NCBI RefSeq assembly: GCF_041346945.1
Contig: NZ_CP166850.1
Coordinates: forward strand, 6,928,501-6,992,500
Reading direction: 5' to 3'
DNA: 64,000 bases
Origin: Amycolatopsis sp. cg9
Lineage (GTDB): Bacteria; Actinomycetota; Actinomycetes; Mycobacteriales; Pseudonocardiaceae
Shown here in pieces: positions 1 through 8,486 of the stretch. A model generated the notes under the pieces. It had not been told where the DNA came from. It saw only the letters and a program-made list of their open reading frames with translations, and ran no database searches. The position numbers were made by a program, and so were the translations under genes. Every line of letters starts with the position of its first letter. Within the stretch, counting starts at the first letter, position 1.

Positions 1-2
1 CC

Positions 3-527
3 CACGTCCCGGCGCGGCGGGCCGATCCCGGCGCCGAGGAGCTCTTGGCCACGTTGAACTCCTGGCTCACCTTCGACAGCGGCGCCGTCCGCCACCTCAA
101 GATCCACCGCAACACGCTGTCCGCGCGGCTGCGCGTGCTCGGCACCCTGCTCGGCCTGGACCTGACCCGGCTCGCCGACCAGTCGGCGGCCTGGCTGGCC
201 CTGCGCCTGCACGCCGCCCGCGGGACCGCGGCCGCCCTGGAGGGCACGCTCGACGATCTGCTGGCGACCCCGGCCGCCGTCGTCTGGGCCCGCTCCCAGC
301 TGCTTCCCCTCGACCGGGCCGGCCTCCCGGCCGGCACCGAAACGCTCCGGGCCTGGCTGCACGCCGACACCCGGCTGCCCGCCACCGCGGCGGCGCTCGG
401 CATCTCCGCACCGGCGGTGCGCAAGCGGCTGGCCCGGATCGAGCGCGCACTCGGCCGTTCACTGCTGCACGCGCCCAGCGCCAGGCACGAGCTGTGGCTC
501 GCGATGCGAGCACTCGGCACGCTCTGA
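3..527 (+). CDS. PucR-type helix-turn-helix regulator, C-terminal part (5' end outside window)
   Basis: The reading frame is open from the window edge, so only the C-terminal part (about 174 residues) is present. Two HTH-like segments are visible: one around the motif HRNTLSARLRVL, typical of the PucR/CdaR C-terminal HTH, and a second around ISAPAVRKRLARIERALG near the end. PucR-family proteins usually end with a single such HTH, so the repeat is slightly unusual. It is probably a DNA-binding transcriptional regulator. Effector and target cannot be judged because the sensory N-terminus is missing. No partner gene is evident downstream; the next coding region starts about 240 bp later. Confidence 0.7.
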   Translation, partial: HVPARRADPGAEELLATLNSWLTFDSGAVRHLKIHRNTLSARLRVLGTLLGLDLTRLADQSAAWLALRLHAARGTAAALEGTLDDLLATPAAVVWARSQLLPLDRAGLPAGTETLRAWLHADTRLPATAAALGISAPAVRKRLARIERALGRSLLHAPSARHELWLAMRALGTL

Positions 528-652
528 CCGGCCGTCACTGGTCACCGCGAAACCGCGTGGGCCGCTCACTGTGCAGTCCGTGCCTCGCCGTGGCGGGCGG
601 TGGCTGGCTAGGTTCGGGGCAGGCTTGCCGGACGATGCGAGGGGGAGCGGAG

Positions 653-685
653 ATGAGTGCGTCGATCGGAACAGCGCTGCGGTAG
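653..685 (+). other. possible 10-codon leader peptide upstream of the MFS gene
   Basis: An ATG preceded by a strong purine-rich Shine-Dalgarno (AGGGGGAG) starts a short frame, MSASIGTALR, that stops about 80 bp before the MFS start codon. The ribosome site is better than that of the MFS gene itself. It could be a translated leader, a remnant, or chance. Nothing in its composition suggests attenuation, such as runs of one regulatory codon. Confidence 0.2.
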
Positions 686-767
686 GTCTACTGTGGACTG
701 AAGTGGAGACGCGACGGTGATCACTTCCGGCTCCGCAGCCCGCGCCGGTCCAGCATGATGCTCGGAC

Positions 768-1945
768 ATGGTCGAGAACTTCCGCCTGCGTTCGGTCGCC
801 GCGGCCGCGTACGGGCCGGCGGCGCTGTTCGGGCTGTCCGAGGGGGCGGTGCTGCCGGTCATCGCGCCGAGCGCGATCGAGCGCGGGGCCGGCACGGCCA
901 CGGCGGCGCTGATCGCGGCGATGCTCGGGGTCGGCTCGCTGGTCGCGAACATCCCCGCCGGGGTGCTGACGACCCGGATCGGCGAGCGCCGGTCGATGCT
1001 CGTGGCGGCGGCCGTCCTGGCCGGCGGCGTGCTGATCTGCCGGGTCGACCTGGGCCGCGGGCCGTGGTCGCTGTTGCTCTACGGCTCCGGGGTCGTGCTG
1101 ATCGGGGCGGCCGCCGCGGTCTACGGCCTGGCCCGCCAGTCGTACCTGACCGAAGTCGCCCCGCCGCACATGCGGGCCAGGGCGTTGTCGACGCTGGGCG
1201 GGAGCACGCGGATCGGCGTGTTCCTCGGACCCTTCGCCGGTGCCGCGGCGATGCGGTTCGCCGGTCTCCCGGGCGCGTACTACGTGAGCCTGGCCGCGAT
1301 CGCCGCGGCGGCCGCACTGGTGCTGCGGGTGCCCGACCTCGAGGGTGCCGGCAGCGCCCACGCGCCCGTGGTCACCACGCGGGCGATGCTCAAGCGGCAG
1401 TGGCGGGTGTACGCGACACTGGGCCTCGGGGTCCTGCTGCTGTCGGCGATCCGCCAGACGCGTCAGACGGTGGTGCCGTTGTGGGCGGCGCACATCGGGC
1501 TGTCGCCGACGACCGGTTCGATCATCTACGGCGTTGCCGGCGCCGTCGACGCGCTGACGTTCTACCCGGCGGGCAAGGTGATGGACCGCTACGGCCGCCA
1601 CTGGGTGGCTGTGCCGGCGACCCTCGTGCTCGGCACGTCCTTCCTCCTGATGCCGCTCGCCGGCGGCGCGACCCTGCTGACCGTGGCGGCGATGGTGATG
1701 GCTTCGGCAACGGGATCGGCTCGGGCATCGTGATGACGCTCGGCGCCGACGTGTCCCCGCCGGAGGGCCGCCCGACGCACCTGAGCATCTGGAACGAACT
1801 GGCCGACATCGGCACCGGCGTGGGCCCCTTGATCCTCTCGGCGGCGACCGCGCCGGCCGGACTCGGCGCGAGAATCGCGGTCAGCGGCCTGGTCGGCTTC
1901 GCCGCGGCCGGAGCGTTGTGGCGCTGGATTCCGAGATGCTCCTGA
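768..1945 (+). pseudogene. MFS transporter, single frameshift near its 3' end
   Basis: The frame from ATG 768 encodes about 310 residues of a major facilitator superfamily protein: repeated hydrophobic helices, a loop-2-like GVLTTRIGERRS and a second-half PAGKVMDRYGRHW. It stops at 1733. The family sequence continues in the -1 frame (FGNGIGSGIVMTLGADVSPP) to a stop at 1945. One missing G around 1702 (atgg-ttc context instead of atg ggc ttc) restores a protein of about 392 residues, normal for a 12-helix MFS carrier. Probable role is small-molecule or drug efflux in the cytoplasmic membrane. The lesion may be real or a homopolymer sequencing error. Confidence 0.75.
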
Positions 1946-2163
1946 CGGCCGTTCACCGCTGAGTCCGAAAAGGACAGTCCGGCCGGCCGACGCCGGTCGC
2001 GCACGCCCGGCTTCGGGCAATGCCCCAACCGGGTGGTGGTGCTTGACCTGCTTCGCGATCGTCGGACCACTACACCACCAGGTGTTGACATTCCTCGCAC
2101 GCTCAGCACGCGGCAGCACTGCGCTACCGTAGAGATTCGGCTACACCGTGCTGTGGAGGTCCG

Positions 2164-4569
2164 ATGAATCCGGCGGACAGGAACGCCGACAATGCGGTGC
2201 CGGTGCCGATGGACGGCACCCGATCGGAGTTGTCCGGTACGGCGGGTGACGTCGTCCAGGCGCGGGACGTCAGCGGTGGCGTGCACTTCCACCAGTCCGG
2301 TCCACCCGGGCGAGACGTACCCCGGCAATTGCTCGGCGATGTACGAGGATTCGTCAACCGCTCAGCCGAACTGGGCCGGCTGGACTCGGTCTTGTCCGAA
2401 ACCGGGCGAGATGCCGCGCACCTCACGGTGATCGTCGGAACGGCCGGGGTGGGCAAAACCGCGTTGGCTCTTCGCTGGGCACATCGCATGCAAGACCAAT
2501 TCCCCGATGGCCAGTTGTACGTGAACCTCCGCGGTTATGATCCGGGTACGCCGATCACCGCCGAACAGGCGCTGGATCGGTTCATTCGCGCCCTGGACGT
2601 GCCACCGGCGCGGATTCCGGCGGATCTGGAAGCCAAGGCGACCCTTTACCGGTCGTTGCTGGCCGACCTCCGGGTACTCGTCGTCCTGGACAATGCCGAC
2701 AGCGTCGCGCAGGTACGCCCCCTCATCCCGGGCAGTGACGGCTGTCGTGTCATCGTCACCAGCCGGAGCCGGCTGGCCGGGCTCATGGCCCGGGACGGTG
2801 CGCAGCGCGTGATCGTGGAAGTCCTTCCCGAAGCCGAGTCGGTCGAGCTGATCAAGGCCATCACCGCGGATTACCGCGCCGAGGACGATCCGGGTGACGT
2901 CGCCGAGCTCGCCCGGCTGTGCGCTTGCCTGCCTCTCGCGCTGCGGATCGCCGCCGAACGCGCGGCGACCCGCCCGTGGATGCCGCTGGCGCAGCTCATC
3001 CAGGACCTGCGTGACGAATCCGGCCTTTGGGATGCGCTTTCCGCCGAGGACGGCGAGGAAGCCGATGGCGTGCGCGCGGTGTTCGCGTGGTCGTACCGGG
3101 CGCTCCCGGTCGACGCCGCCAGGATGTTCCGGTTGCTCGGCCTGCATCCCGGTCCCGAATTCAGCGTGCAGGCCGCCGCGGAACTGGCGGGCGCCTCGGT
3201 GCCGGACGCACGGCGTCTCCTGGACACCATCTGCGGGGCTCACCTGCTCGAGCAGATCGGGCCCGATCGCTACGAATTCCACGATCTGCTGCGGGCGTAC
3301 GCGACCAACGCCGCCCATCACCAGGACTCCCTGGAAGATCAGTACGCGGCCTTGAACCGCGTCCTTTCGTGGTACCTGCATGTCGCCCACGCGGCCGGGA
3401 CCGCGATGCGAACACCGGTTCGCCTCCTCCCGCCGACGGCTCTTCCCGCGCCTTCGGCACCGTTCGAATTCACGGACTACCTCGACGCCGCGCGGTGGTA
3501 CGAGATCGAGTGGGCCAACCTCCTCGCCGCGGTGCGAGCCGCGGAAAAGTCCGGGCTGGACCGCGTCGCCTGGCAATTGGCGTTGATGCTGCGGCCGTAC
3601 TTCACCCGGCAGGCACCGATGGCCGACCGGTTTCAGGTCATCGAGGCGGCGATGGGCGCCGCGGGGCGGGACGGCGCCGAGGTGGCCGAAGCGGAGGCCC
3701 GATTCGCGCTGGGCGCCGCGTACTCCACCGCGCACCGGCTGGACGACGCCGTGCGCGTGCATTCGGAGGTTCTTCAGCGCCAGCGTGAAATCGGCGACGG
3801 CGAAGGCGAATTGCTGTCGGTCAACATGCTCGGGGTGCTGTACCTCCTGCACCGCAGGTTCGCCGAAGCTGTCGAGCAGCTGGAGTCGGCTCGCGAACTC
3901 TCGCGCGAACGAAGTGATGTCGGACGCGAAGCGACCGCGTTGTTCAACCTCGCCGATGCCTACGACAGCTTGGGGCGCTACCCGGAGGCGATCGCCGCCG
4001 CGACCCGAAGTCTGGCGCTGAGCCGACAACTCGGTGACCAGCGGCGTGAACTGGTCGCGCTCGTCAATCTCGCTCGCGCGCAGGTCAACTCCGGCGACAG
4101 CGGGAGAGAAGAGGCGCTCGGCTCGGCCGCGGCGGCGCTCGACCTGGCTCGCGCCCGCGATGACGACCGCAGCGAGGGATGGGTGCTCCTCGACTACGCG
4201 CGGATCCAGCGGCTCAACGGCCTTTCCGCCGACGCTCTCGTGTCCTACCAGCGAGCGACCACCCTGCACATAGCGCTCGAAGACCGAGGCAGGGAGGCCG
4301 CGGCGCTGGGCGGCGCGGGGCAGGCGTACGAAGAGCTCGGACGGGTGGCGGACGCCGTTCCCTTCCACCGCCGGGCCGTGGCGATCTGCCGGGACCTCGG
4401 CGACCGGTGGCAGCTCGCCGTCGCACTCGACAACCTCGGGACGGCCCTGGCGGCGACTGACGTGGCCGATGCGCGCGCGTGCTGGCAGGAGGCTGCCGAG
4501 CTGTTCGAACACTATGCCGATCCTGCCGCGCGCGACCACCTGGCACGAATAGCCCGGCAGCTCGGCTGA
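2164..4569 (+). CDS. STAND ATPase: NB-ARC domain with C-terminal TPR repeats
   Basis: 801 residues. The N-terminal 50 residues carry the ARDVSGGVHFH motif, which in actinomycetes commonly precedes NB-ARC or similar effector modules. Walker A is GTAGVGKTAL (about residues 92-101), Walker B is LRVLVVLDNAD (about 171-181), then the sensor-like TSRSRL and the GxP region CLPLALRIAAE, followed by a winged-helix segment and then TPR-like repeats from about residue 500 to the end. It resembles AfsR/SARP-type signalling ATPases but lacks the OmpR-like DNA-binding and BTAD domains, so it is not a SARP. No nuclease, TIR or protease effector is fused. Start ATG 2164 follows GGAGG. The gene converges on the radical SAM gene with a 3-bp gap. 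Role is unknown: regulatory or defence-type sensing is possible. Confidence 0.85.
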   Translation: MNPADRNADNAVPVPMDGTRSELSGTAGDVVQARDVSGGVHFHQSGPPGRDVPRQLLGDVRGFVNRSAELGRLDSVLSETGRDAAHLTVIVGTAGVGKTALALRWAHRMQDQFPDGQLYVNLRGYDPGTPITAEQALDRFIRALDVPPARIPADLEAKATLYRSLLADLRVLVVLDNADSVAQVRPLIPGSDGCRVIVTSRSRLAGLMARDGAQRVIVEVLPEAESVELIKAITADYRAEDDPGDVAELARLCACLPLALRIAAERAATRPWMPLAQLIQDLRDESGLWDALSAEDGEEADGVRAVFAWSYRALPVDAARMFRLLGLHPGPEFSVQAAAELAGASVPDARRLLDTICGAHLLEQIGPDRYEFHDLLRAYATNAAHHQDSLEDQYAALNRVLSWYLHVAHAAGTAMRTPVRLLPPTALPAPSAPFEFTDYLDAARWYEIEWANLLAAVRAAEKSGLDRVAWQLALMLRPYFTRQAPMADRFQVIEAAMGAAGRDGAEVAEAEARFALGAAYSTAHRLDDAVRVHSEVLQRQREIGDGEGELLSVNMLGVLYLLHRRFAEAVEQLESARELSRERSDVGREATALFNLADAYDSLGRYPEAIAAATRSLALSRQLGDQRRELVALVNLARAQVNSGDSGREEALGSAAAALDLARARDDDRSEGWVLLDYARIQRLNGLSADALVSYQRATTLHIALEDRGREAAALGGAGQAYEELGRVADAVPFHRRAVAICRDLGDRWQLAVALDNLGTALAATDVADARACWQEAAELFEHYADPAARDHLARIARQLG

Positions 4570-4572
4570 GCG

Positions 4573-5382
4573 TCAGTGGTCACCGCATTGAGGGCCGGAC
4601 TTCACCGGCGGGCAATCGGAATCTCCGCGACGTTCGGCGAAGTCCGCGGAGATCGCCGCCATCCTCGGGCTGACGAGAATCCGGTCCACCGGCTCTTGGC
4701 GGACGTTCCCGATGCTGATCCAGCGCGCCATCACGCAGGGGGAAACGTTGCCGAAAGTGTCGATGGCCGCTCGTCCCTGGGCGCACTGACCGCACAGGTC
4801 CGCGGCCGTGGGCGGTTCGTCCCGGGCTGCGCGCCCGATTTCGCGAACGTGGCCGACCCTGATGTCGGCGACGCCCAGCGCGCCGAGATCTGCGCACGCG
4901 AGATCGGCCGCTCCGTCGAAACCGACCACGACCACCCGGAGTCTCACGCCGGCTCGCACGGCCTCAGCGATGTTGGCACGCGTACGCGCATGGCTGCCCC
5001 GGACCCCGGTGAAGGCGTCGTGCGCCGCGGAATCGCTGGTGTAGTAGGACGTCGCCACGGAGACGTCCGGCCGCAGGAAGAGGGACCACCAGGATCGGCT
5101 GACCCGCACCAGGTTGGTGAACACCTCGACGCGCAGCCCCGCGGCCAGTGCGTGGTCGACCAGGTTCGCGCACTCGGGGTGCAAGGTGGGTTCGCCACCG
5201 ATGAACTGCACCGCTTCCACGCCGGACCCGGCCGCCGAGTCCAGTACCCGACGCCAGTCCGCGCCGGTCATGGAACCGTGCCGGCCACGCGGCGAGGAAT
5301 CGGCGTAGCAGTGCGCGCAAGTGAGCTGGCACCGGCCGGTCAATTCCAGCGACAGTGATCTGATGCGCGTGCCGGCTGGCAT
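4573..5382 (-). CDS. radical SAM protein with C-terminal cysteine-rich region
   Basis: 269 residues. The radical SAM [4Fe-4S] motif CQLTCAHC (Cys18, Cys22, Cys25) and FIGGEPTLHP are clear. The C-terminal third has further cysteines (CGQC, SPCVMARW, a closing CPP...CGDH) that could bind an auxiliary cluster as in SPASM/twitch proteins. Short SPASM-like enzymes of this kind often modify ribosomally made peptides, but I cannot name a substrate. Start ATG 5382 has an excellent GAGGAGGG Shine-Dalgarno. A 46-codon open frame ends 40 bp upstream on the same strand and is a candidate precursor. The 3' end converges with the STAND ATPase. Confidence 0.85.
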   Translation of the reverse strand: MPAGTRIRSLSLELTGRCQLTCAHCYADSSPRGRHGSMTGADWRRVLDSAAGSGVEAVQFIGGEPTLHPECANLVDHALAAGLRVEVFTNLVRVSRSWWSLFLRPDVSVATSYYTSDSAAHDAFTGVRGSHARTRANIAEAVRAGVRLRVVVVGFDGAADLACADLGALGVADIRVGHVREIGRAARDEPPTAADLCGQCAQGRAAIDTFGNVSPCVMARWISIGNVRQEPVDRILVSPRMAAISADFAERRGDSDCPPVKSGPQCGDH

Positions 5383-5422
5383 CGGGTCCCTCCTCTACGC
5401 CGATCGTCGAGCCGGAGCTTGT

Positions 5423-5563
5423 TCACGAAGGGTCGCAGGTAGTTCGCAGACGGTCAATGGCCCGGGGCGTCGACGTGGCTGCGTGGACTTCGTCGCGCCC
5501 GGCGAAGACCTCGACGTCCCACGCTGTCCGAAGTGGACTCCAGGGACCGCGGCCGACCGCCAC
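5423..5563 (-). CDS. candidate 46-residue peptide upstream of the radical SAM gene
   Basis: A GTG-initiated frame of 46 codons lies directly upstream of the radical SAM gene, on the same strand. Its C-terminal half (FAGRDEVHAATSTPRAID, then RLRTTCDPS) contains a single Cys near the end. Position and size fit a RiPP precursor, but it has no recognisable leader motif, no strong Shine-Dalgarno, and is unlike any family I know. An in-frame TTG lies three codons upstream. It could simply be untranslated leader sequence. Confidence 0.3.
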   Translation of the reverse strand: MAVGRGPWSPLRTAWDVEVFAGRDEVHAATSTPRAIDRLRTTCDPS

Positions 5564-5577
5564 GATGCGCAACGTCG

Positions 5578-5596
5578 TGTCAGACTGTAAGTCAGT
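5578..5596 (+). promoter_or_regulatory. putative GntR operator 1 (TGTCAGACTGTAAGTCAGT)
   Basis: This 19-bp element matches a second element between the GntR and HAD genes (TGTCATACTGTCATACAGT) at 15 of 19 positions. It lies 20 bp upstream of the GntR start and just upstream of the divergent peptide/radical SAM unit, so it could control both directions. Autoregulation is typical for GntR/FadR-type proteins. Assignment is from position and similarity only. Confidence 0.5.
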
Positions 5597-5615
5597 CGGC
5601 CGGGAAAGGGGTCAC

Positions 5616-6251
5616 GTGACCGTGCCTTTGCGTGGTACCAGCACGCGCGACGTCCTGGTCGGGGAGATCCGGCGGCACATCCTCAGCGGCGAGCTCGCGC
5701 CGGGGGAGCCGCTCACCGAGGTCGGGCTGGCGAGCATGTTCGGTGTCGCACGCCCGACCGTGCGCTCGGCCCTGCAGGAACTGCTCGCCCGCAACCTCGC
5801 CGAGCGGTCGGCCGGCCGGTCGCTGCGCGTTCCGGTGGTCACCGCGGACGACGCGCGGGACCTGTTCTTCGTCCGCACCCCGCTCGAGCTCGAAGCGGTC
5901 CGGCGCATCGTCGCCGAGAAGCGTCCGGTCGACGCCGCCGAAGCCGGGCTCGCCGCGATGGAGGCGTTGGCACCCGGTGCGAGCTGGGGTGATCGGGTCG
6001 ACGCGCACACGAAGTTCCACGTCGCGGTGATCGGCTGCGCCGGCAGTCCGCGCCTCGACCGGATCTACCCGGCGATGCAGGAAGAGATGCAGCTCTGCCT
6101 GGCCCGGCTGAGCGACTCCTACCCGGCGCCCGGCGACCTCGCGGCGGAGCACCGGGTGCTGCTGGACGCGGTGCGTTCCGGGGACGAGACGCGCGCGGTG
6201 ACGGCGATGCGCGAGCACCTGGAGCGTGCGTTGCGCAGTCTCACCGCCTGA
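5616..6251 (+). CDS. GntR-family (FadR/FCD-type) transcriptional regulator
   Basis: 211 residues from GTG 5616, chosen because GGAAAGGGG precedes it and the protein then begins with the usual short arm before the wHTH. The winged HTH includes ILSGELAPGEPLTEVGLA and VARPTVRSALQELLARN. The rest is an all-helical FCD-like effector domain with a metal/ligand-type Asp-His pattern (DAHTKFHVAVIGCAGS, AEHRVLLDAVRSGD). Members sense small carboxylic acids or related metabolites. The gene is followed after 32 bp by a HAD hydrolase with a shared operator motif between them, suggesting local control. Confidence 0.9.
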   Translation: MTVPLRGTSTRDVLVGEIRRHILSGELAPGEPLTEVGLASMFGVARPTVRSALQELLARNLAERSAGRSLRVPVVTADDARDLFFVRTPLELEAVRRIVAEKRPVDAAEAGLAAMEALAPGASWGDRVDAHTKFHVAVIGCAGSPRLDRIYPAMQEEMQLCLARLSDSYPAPGDLAAEHRVLLDAVRSGDETRAVTAMREHLERALRSLTA

Positions 6252-6258
6252 CGGTCAT

Positions 6259-6277
6259 TGTCATACTGTCATACAGT
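6259..6277 (+). promoter_or_regulatory. putative GntR operator 2 (TGTCATACTGTCATACAGT)
   Basis: The site contains two copies of TGTCATAC in direct repeat and closely matches the element upstream of the GntR gene. It occupies the short gap between the GntR stop and the HAD hydrolase start, where a bound repressor would block transcription of the hydrolase gene. Confidence 0.5.
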
Positions 6278-6283
6278 GGGGTG

Positions 6284-7018
6284 ATGACCGCTTTCGACCT
6301 GACGAAGTTCAAGGCCCTCAGCTTCGACTGCTACGGCACCTTGATCGACTGGGAGGCCGGGATCGCGGCCGTCCTGTCGCCGTGGGCCGAAGAGCAGGGG
6401 CTCGGCTTGGCCGACGAAGACCTGCTGGTCGCCTACGCCGGGCACGAGGCCGCCGTCGAGCGGGAAGCGCCGGCCACGCTTTACCCGGAGGTTCTCGCGG
6501 AAGCGTTCCGGCGCACCGGTGCCGGGCTCGGGCTCGCCGTGAGCGACGAGTGGGCCGGCCGCCTGGGTGGGTCCGTGCCCCGCTGGCCCGCGTTCCCGGA
6601 CTCGGCCGGCGCGCTCGCCCGGCTGGCCGAGCGCTACCGGCTGATCATCCTGTCCAACGTGCACCGCGCCGGGTTCGCGGGCAGCAACGAGCTGCTGCGC
6701 GGCCGGTTCGACGCGATCATCACGGCCGAGGACGTCGGCGCCTACAAGCCCGCCGCGAACCACTTCCGCGCGCTGGAGGAGACGTTGCCGTCGCTGGGGG
6801 TGGCGCGCGGAGAACTGCTGCACGTGGCGCAAAGCCTGTTCCACGACCACGTGCCGGCGAAGCGCGAGGGCCTGCCGTCGGTGTGGATCGACCGCCGTCA
6901 CGACCGGCCGGGCTGGGGCGCGACGCCCGAGCCGAGCGGTGACTGGGACTACCGCGCCGCGTACCCGTCGATGGCCGCCTTCGCCGACGCCGTCGACAGC
7001 GCGTTCGCCGGAACCTGA
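6284..7018 (+). CDS. HAD-superfamily hydrolase (haloacid dehalogenase type II-like)
   Basis: 244 residues from ATG 6284 (a GTG lies one codon upstream). HAD motif I is SFDCYGTLIDWE with the nucleophilic Asp, motif II is LSNVHR, the Lys region is DVGAYKPAANHF, and the motif III-like region is LHVAQSLFHDHVPAKREGLPSVWIDR. The sequence is close to the haloacid dehalogenase/phosphatase branch with an alpha-helical cap. The substrate is unknown. It lies 32 bp behind the GntR regulator and is probably its target. Confidence 0.88.
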   Translation: MTAFDLTKFKALSFDCYGTLIDWEAGIAAVLSPWAEEQGLGLADEDLLVAYAGHEAAVEREAPATLYPEVLAEAFRRTGAGLGLAVSDEWAGRLGGSVPRWPAFPDSAGALARLAERYRLIILSNVHRAGFAGSNELLRGRFDAIITAEDVGAYKPAANHFRALEETLPSLGVARGELLHVAQSLFHDHVPAKREGLPSVWIDRRHDRPGWGATPEPSGDWDYRAAYPSMAAFADAVDSAFAGT

Positions 7019-7031
7019 CGCGCCGGTGCGG

Positions 7032-7562
7032 CTACGCGTCCGGGTGCGCCAGCGCGTTCGCGTGCCGCAGGACGAGGTCGACGCTCTCCGCCACGCTCGT
7101 CACCGCCGTGTCGATGACCAGGTGGTCGCGGTCCCACGCCTCGTATTCGCGGTCGAGCACCTGCTGCCAGGTCGGCAGCCGGAGGCCTTCGACGTCGACG
7201 GTCCGGTGCTCCACGCGGGCGCGGTGCTCGGCCGGGAGCGAGCAGACGAGTTCGGCTTCCAGGGTCCACCGGCCGTGCCGGTCGCCCACCGACTTCCAGG
7301 CGTCGCGGGTGAGCTTCAGCGGGTTCACGCATTCGGCGACCACGCTGACACCGACGTCGAGCTGGTCGCGGGCCAGCGCGTACCCGACCAGGTAACCGGC
7401 CGCCATCGGGTTTTCCGGGAGTTCCCCGGAGTCCACCAGCGCCTGCTCGATCCGGTCGATCCGCAGGTACGCCGCCCCGAGCGCGCGCGCCACCGGGACG
7501 GCCACGGTCGACTTGCCCGTGCCGGGCAGGCCGCCGAGCAGGATCAGGCCGGGCCGGCTCAT
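7032..7562 (-). CDS. P-loop kinase-like AAA/zeta-toxin-type ATP-binding protein
   Basis: 176 residues. Walker A GGLPGTGKST follows the first strand, and a lid/base region contains LRIDRIEQAL. Proteins of this shape (chloramphenicol phosphotransferase, gluconate kinase, zeta-like) phosphorylate small molecules. The substrate here is not inferable. I use ATG 7562 because the upstream GTG at 7577 lies inside the GGAGGGGGG ribosome site. It converges on the HAD gene with a 13-bp gap. Confidence 0.75.
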   Translation of the reverse strand: MSRPGLILLGGLPGTGKSTVAVPVARALGAAYLRIDRIEQALVDSGELPENPMAAGYLVGYALARDQLDVGVSVVAECVNPLKLTRDAWKSVGDRHGRWTLEAELVCSLPAEHRARVEHRTVDVEGLRLPTWQQVLDREYEAWDRDHLVIDTAVTSVAESVDLVLRHANALAHPDA

Positions 7563-7607
7563 CGTCCCCCCCTCCACCGGAGATCCCGAGCGTAGCCGTC
7601 CGGCCGG

Positions 7608-8357
7608 TCAGCTCGCCGGGCCGCCGACCAGCACCGACCAGCCGGCGTCGACGCGCAGGGTCGTGCCGGTCGCCGGGCGCAGCGCGGGGTCGACCGCCAG
7701 CGCGACGGCGGCGGCGACGTCGTCCGGTTCGAGCACGCGGCCCAGCACGGACTCCCGGGCGAGGCGGGCACCGCGGTCGCCGGCCAGCACGCCGGCGGTC
7801 GCCGGGGTCCGGACCGCGCCGGGCGCTACGACGAGCACGCTGACGCCGTCGCGCGCGCATTCGGCGGCGACGTGGCGGGCGAAGGTGGCCAAGGCCGATT
7901 TCGCGGTGCCGTGCGCGAGCCGTCCCTCGCCGACGTAGTCCGCGGCCGTGCTGCCGAGGTAGACGATCCGGCCGTCGCCCTGGGCCCGCATCGGTTCCAG
8001 GACGCGCTTGGTGACGTGGAACGCGCCGGCCAGCTCGCCGGTGACCTTGGCCGCGAAAGCGGTCCAGGACAGCTCGGCCAGCGCGGCGAACGGGGGCGGC
8101 GCGGTGTTGGCGTTGACGACGACCGCGTCGATCCGGCCGATCCCGGCGACCAGCGCGTCGACGGCGTCCGGGTCGGTGACGTCGGCCCGGGCGCTCGACG
8201 CCGTGCCGCCGGCGGCTTCGATGTCGCGGACGACCCCGGCGGCGCCCGCCGAGTCCGTGCGGTAGTTGACGATCACGTGGTGTCCGTCCCGGCCAAGGCG
8301 GCGGGCGACGGCCGCGCCGATGCCGCGGGCGGCGCCGGTGACGAGTGTGGTCGGCAA
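7608..8357 (-). CDS. short-chain dehydrogenase/reductase with His replacing the catalytic Tyr
   Basis: 249 residues from TTG 8357, which has GGAGG five bases upstream; no ATG fits the N-terminal Rossmann strand. TLVTGAARGIGAAVARRLG binds NAD(P)H. The usual NNAG is VVNANTAP. The active-site YxxxK is replaced by HGTAK (His149, Lys153), with Ser in LGSTAADY. The C-terminus PATGTTLRVDAGW is typical of the family. A subset of actinobacterial SDRs shows this His, so activity may be altered rather than lost. The gene is divergent from the HxlR regulator, a standard arrangement for a regulated reductase. Confidence 0.85.
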   Translation of the reverse strand: MPTTLVTGAARGIGAAVARRLGRDGHHVIVNYRTDSAGAAGVVRDIEAAGGTASSARADVTDPDAVDALVAGIGRIDAVVVNANTAPPPFAALAELSWTAFAAKVTGELAGAFHVTKRVLEPMRAQGDGRIVYLGSTAADYVGEGRLAHGTAKSALATFARHVAAECARDGVSVLVVAPGAVRTPATAGVLAGDRGARLARESVLGRVLEPDDVAAAVALAVDPALRPATGTTLRVDAGWSVLVGGPAS

Positions 8358-8486
8358 GGGTCCTCCAGGTGGTCGTGAGCAGGGCACTAACCTAGGGAAA
8401 GCTCGGCTGCCGCGGAAGGCGCTCACCACCGCGTGAGCTGCTCACCCGCGGTTGAGCGCGCAGGCCGGAGACGCGCGGGAGGCGTG

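Noticed and set aside
2164..4569. SARP/AfsR antibiotic-pathway regulator
   Set aside because: The protein starts directly with a short motif and the NB-ARC domain; the OmpR-type DNA-binding and BTAD domains are not encoded, and no biosynthetic cluster surrounds it.
5457..5615. Upstream extension of the GntR gene
   Set aside because: The added 53 residues have no similarity to GntR arms, and the GGAAAGGGG site fixes the start at 5616.
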